A stretch of DNA of 64,000 nucleotides, taken from Ailanthus altissimus (taxonomy: Eukaryota > Streptophyta > Magnoliopsida > Sapindales > Simaroubaceae). A program made the translations under genes and the position numbers. Shown piece after piece: positions 60,490-64,000 of this stretch (the stretch's first letter is position 1; every line of letters begins with the position of its first letter). The notes below the pieces were generated by a model. It worked only from the letters and a program-made list of their open reading frames with translations, did not search any database and was not told where the DNA came from. The stretch spans positions 5,456,001-5,520,000 of the forward strand of contig OX327686.1 in the NCBI GenBank assembly GCA_946807835.1, given 5' to 3'.

Positions 60490-61420
60490 TAGAACTATAT
60501 AGAATGACATTTGTCCAAATGTACAAGTGTTGAAGGAAGTACATGAGTGAATATGCGATAATCAATCTAGCAACAGGATCCTAGCCTACAAGATTCTCTA
60601 ATAAGGCTACTACTAGCACATATTACAATAGAAATCTAAAGAATACGTGAAAAAGTGCAAGAAACGTCAAAAGTATAGTGCTACCATCTACCTTCTAGCT
60701 GGGCAACTCAACACAATAATAAGTCTATAGCTTTTTGTCTAATAGGGAATGAACATAATGGAACCTTTTTTCATTACAGCTGAAGGGAAGCAGTTGCTAT
60801 TGTAACAACAGACTATTTTACGAAATGAGTGGAAGTAAAAGCATATAACATAATAATTGGTCAGGAGGTAAAAATATTTATTTGGACAAACATAATTACC
60901 AGATGTTATCAACTCTTAGAAGTGGTTAGACGAATGGAAGCGATGGACAACGAGAAGTAGTTCATTAAAACAAAGGTTATCGACTTTTGCCAAATCTATA
61001 GAATTTGGAAATAGAAAATCTCTTCATAAAGCTACCTGCAAGGTAATGGGCAAGCAAAAATCATAAAAAAATTGATATTCACAATCTTAAGGAAGAGGTT
61101 AGAATGATAGAAAGGACGTGGTTAGAAGACCAAAAATACTATAGGCTTATAACATATTCGAAGCAAGATTGACTGCCAACTCCCTATATGCCCTTGTATA
61201 TAGGATAAATGCTATGCTACTAAAAGAAATGTTCTTCCCACTGTGCGGATGAAGTTAGTTAAAGTAGACCTAAATAATGAGGCACTATCAACAGTGAATT
61301 ACCTTGTGAATGAAGCCAGAGACATAGACACCATATACGCCACTATGTATAAAGAAAGTGTAAGCTCAAAGAAGGTGACCTGGTGATGCAGCAAGCACTA
61401 GACATAAAAGAAAATTGAAT
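60490..61420 (+). pseudogene. Ty3 integrase remnant
   Basis: The first part corresponds to the integrase zinc-binding region (VLKEVHE...LAYKIL..GYY.....EYVKKCKKRQ), the next to the core (VTTDYFTK, then VEVKAYN and IFIWTNI), then QGNGQA and a C-terminal region (AYNIFEARLTAN-like, VNEARDID). Stops and shifts occur every 20-60 codons. Confidence 0.75.
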
Positions 61421-61450
61421 GCTGGGAAGATAGTCGATATATAAGAATGA

Positions 61451-64000
61451 CTGATCAAAGTGATCAAGAAGCTAGATAAATGAGCCTTCATCATCCACAC
61501 TTAGTAAAAATATAACATCACAATTTATATTCGACACAAGCATTCACACTTACCAAAATTGTGACGTGAGAAAGTCTAATATCTACATCCAAAACAATAT
61601 TATACAACCAAAAAAAAAAAAACTCATAATTTAATCAAAAATTTATCTTTCATTAATCTAGTCAAAGTTTACATTTTTTGTTAGTAAAAAATACAAAAAC
61701 TTCTATCAGATTAACAAGTAAAGGTGTTTATCAATCTTCAAAACATCACCGACCAACCTTGGTACCCTTTAAATAACTAAACAAAGTCTTTAGGAAGCAT
61801 CTTATGAGTGGTCAAATTTTTTCCTATGTAGAATCCTTGATAGAAATATTGTGCTGAACCCAATGGACACATCTATTGGAAGTGCTCTTTAACTAACTCC
61901 AGCTTCCTTATAGATTGGCTTAAGGAAGCCTTAGCTCTATCATCCTCAACTTTTGCTAAGGATTTTTAGGAACCCTCAAATACATAGTTCAATTATTCTA
62001 ATATAATTTGCAAATTAGAGAATAGTACCTCAAAGCATTCTAAAAGTCAGCACTCATGTTGGCCCTATTGCTAGCCATTCTATGCTTATCTTGCTTCTTT
62101 CGTAGCTCTACATTGGAAGCAAAAACTTACTCTAGCAGCTTTATAATGATGCTCTCTAAAGAATCTTTCCTTGAGCTTATGTCAGAGACCTCAGTCTTTA
62201 ACTTGTCAATCACATCCTCATTGTTCTTAAACATTTTCATAAGATTAACCCTTTCCCTAAATAATGCTTAATTTTTATATTTCATCTCTTTCAACAAAGA
62301 GCTTGCACTCTTCACCTTTTTTCCCTACATCCTTATCTGTTACCTTAACTTAATTACCACTCGGCCTCTCTTAAGGTTAATTCTCAATCACATGTTCTCT
62401 TCCAACCTCTAGGAAGTTAACTTTCAACTAAACGATAACCTTTCCATATAAAAGCTTTTATAGACATATTTACTTTTTGTTTCTTCATGTCTTCCACTTC
62501 TTGCCTACTATTTTAAAAGTCTTTCTTGAATGCCAAAGTAGTTCACATGCTCTCTTGAATAGCTTGGGAAAAAAAAAAAAGAAATTAACCAAACAGAACC
62601 AATTCCCATATAAACACAAATCTTCCCAAAAAAAAAAAAACTCAACATAATCATAATTGAGAATTTTTTTAACTCAACTTAGTCATATATGGGATCATCT
62701 GCAAATCATTCATAGTGTTAGAGCCGACTAAGGATCATAACTACACTTATTAAATCCAACCTCAAAAAGGGTTATTACGACATAGGCCTTGAGCTACCCT
62801 TTTTTAAAAACTTTAAGGGGGGAGGGGTAAACACATCTTCCCTTAGTGGTAGCTTTAAAAAGTGTTTAAGAGGGAGACGTTGCATACTAGTTTGCTAGTT
62901 TTAAAGGTGCCCAAGATGCACCAAAACCAACTCTCCTTCTTAGTTTCCTCTATTTCAAAATAAAACTCGAAAAGCTCTTCGAATTAGAACTCGAAGAGCT
63001 TAAACCTTCAAGATTTACGATAGGAACATTTATAAGACAGAATCATGAAGTTAGAATAAAACAACTAAAAGGAAAAAAAATGAGGAAAGGTATAATACCT
63101 GGAGCTTTAGCACCTTAAATAGTAGAGGCGTTTTGCTTTTTGGAGACTAGGGAGGATTTAAGCTTTGAGCCCTCAGATACATCCTTGGAAATCTTTTTTT
63201 TCTTTAACATTTTTTGCTTTTTAAATCTCGTCCTCAACGATCCAAGGAGGATGTTTGGAAAGTCTTACATGAAAGACTAAAGATCTAAAAATAAATGAGA
63301 ACCCAGTAGTAAAAATGTGGAAGCACAAATATTGGATAAAAGGAGGAACTTACCTTCCCTAGCATTTTGGGCGATAAAATAAGAGGCAAACACTTCCACC
63401 AAAGTAAGAATTTTAACAATCATTTTACAAATGCTCTAAACCAATAGGTGGGTAGAGCTAGGAGATTAAGAGGTAATTGGACTAGTGTTGGATTGTCTGG
63501 GTGCAGACAAATCAACATGAGGAAGGCCATAATCAAGACCTTAAATAAAGGTAACAGAAGAAGCATATGAAGTAACTGCTAGGGGCAAGGCAACCTAACC
63601 TTCCTCAAGTCCTTCATATGTACCACGAGGCCCATGGAAAACAATAACCTAAATCACCCTAAGTCCTTCTATTATAGTAGGGAAGTAGAAAAGTCATGAA
63701 CAAACATGTGAGAAATTACATGGAAAATGGGAGAAAAAAAAATAAAACTCACTTATGACAGGATTTCTGTAAGTGAAATGGTAGTAAACATCATCATCTT
63801 CTCTTTTTTAGAGCCCGAGAAGAAACAATACTCTAGGGGAATCATCTTTTTCATTTGGAGATTCGCGTGCAAGGTGGCTCAATTTTGAAAGGAAAAGGCC
63901 CTAAGATACTAGTGTCAAGGTTTAGAGGAGATAGGGTCAGGAGCCTATCCTTAAAGGTTAGCTCACAAAAGAAGTGGCAAACATGTAAACGATTGGTATA
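61451..64000 (-). other. Unresolved region with a coiled-coil-like fragment
   Basis: On the - strand, about 62330-62045 reads ALFRERVNLMKMFKNNEDVI, DKLKTEVSDISSRKDSLESI and, after one stop, SNVELRKKQDKHRM, with heptad-like spacing of hydrophobic residues. This resembles the coiled-coil frames found in some large plant retroelements, but I cannot name it. The remainder to 64000 is AT-rich with broken frames. Confidence 0.35.

Larger units (their letters stand above)
57050..61450 (+). mobile_element. Degenerate Ty3/gypsy (Tat-type) element split by a solo LTR
   Basis: Gag N-terminal debris (57540-57949) reads YNGLGD-like, FHFNTKMIMHADDEPFKSIT and FILRYMRNKKRR. It resumes after the inserted LTR (59930-60360: NRHNVEEWYDIAMVKETSRG, KDQRDQSKYC) and then passes directly to integrase (60490-61420: VLKEVHE, LAYKIL, EYVKKC, TTDYF, QGNGQA). 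Reverse transcriptase and RNase H are not recognisable between them. No LTR of its own was identified. Every frame is broken. Confidence 0.7.

Noticed and set aside
1..64000. CRISPR arrays, bacterial operons, rRNA or tRNA genes
   Set aside because: None seen; the tandem repeats here lack regular repeat-spacer structure, and the tRNA-like words are primer-binding sites or a possible SINE head.

Overview
This window looks like nuclear DNA of a eudicot plant. It is AT-rich, has two intron-bearing plant genes, and is otherwise filled with LTR retrotransposons whose primer-binding sites match plant tRNA-iMet and tRNA-Asp. I cannot name the species from sequence alone.

Two host genes are supported. 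At the left edge (1699-6447, + strand) are the last three exons of a nucleotide-sugar transporter of the DMT superfamily; its 5' exons must lie upstream of the window, and its last intron of about 4 kb holds retroelement debris. At 51633-54919 (- strand) is a complete six-exon PIN auxin efflux carrier, best matched to PIN2 (638 codons, all splice phases consistent), with a TATA box, a 7-codon upstream ORF and a polyadenylation signal.

Layout: 1-1698 intron with a 442-bp TRIM element; 1699-6447 transporter; 7343-9267 a non-autonomous hAT-like element with a GC-rich hairpin; 10.86-14.95 kb a degenerate copia element in the permuted order INT-RT-RH-LTR-gag-PR; 15.16-29.90 kb a nested cluster; 32.3-33.3 kb a 126-bp tandem duplication and a foldback MITE; 33.9-35.5 kb a copia LTR plus gag remnant; 36.4-41 kb a Ty3 element with gag joined to the integrase tail; 40994-43456 a solo LTR; 43.9-47 and 49.1-50.5 kb copia remnants; 51.6-55.1 kb PIN2; 57-61.4 kb a degenerate Ty3 element split by a solo LTR of the same family as the one at 41-43 kb, in opposite orientation.

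The nested cluster is the most informative part. A copia element (LTRs 15165-15936 and 29203-29899) was invaded by an Athila-like Ty3 element (17728-28901, target duplication GACCC). That element's left LTR was then hit by a copia solo LTR (18172-19106, AACTT). A second solo LTR (16063-17433, GCTCG) sits in the copia remnant. The Athila-like element has lost its reverse transcriptase and carries, between integrase and 3' LTR, an intronless broken copy of a plant LONELY GUY (LOG) cytokinin-activating gene and a second unrecognised broken reading frame of about 200 codons. A retrotransposon carrying a cytokinin-activation gene is the strongest candidate for something undescribed. All three Ty3 elements with visible gag lack recognisable reverse transcriptase, so none is autonomous.
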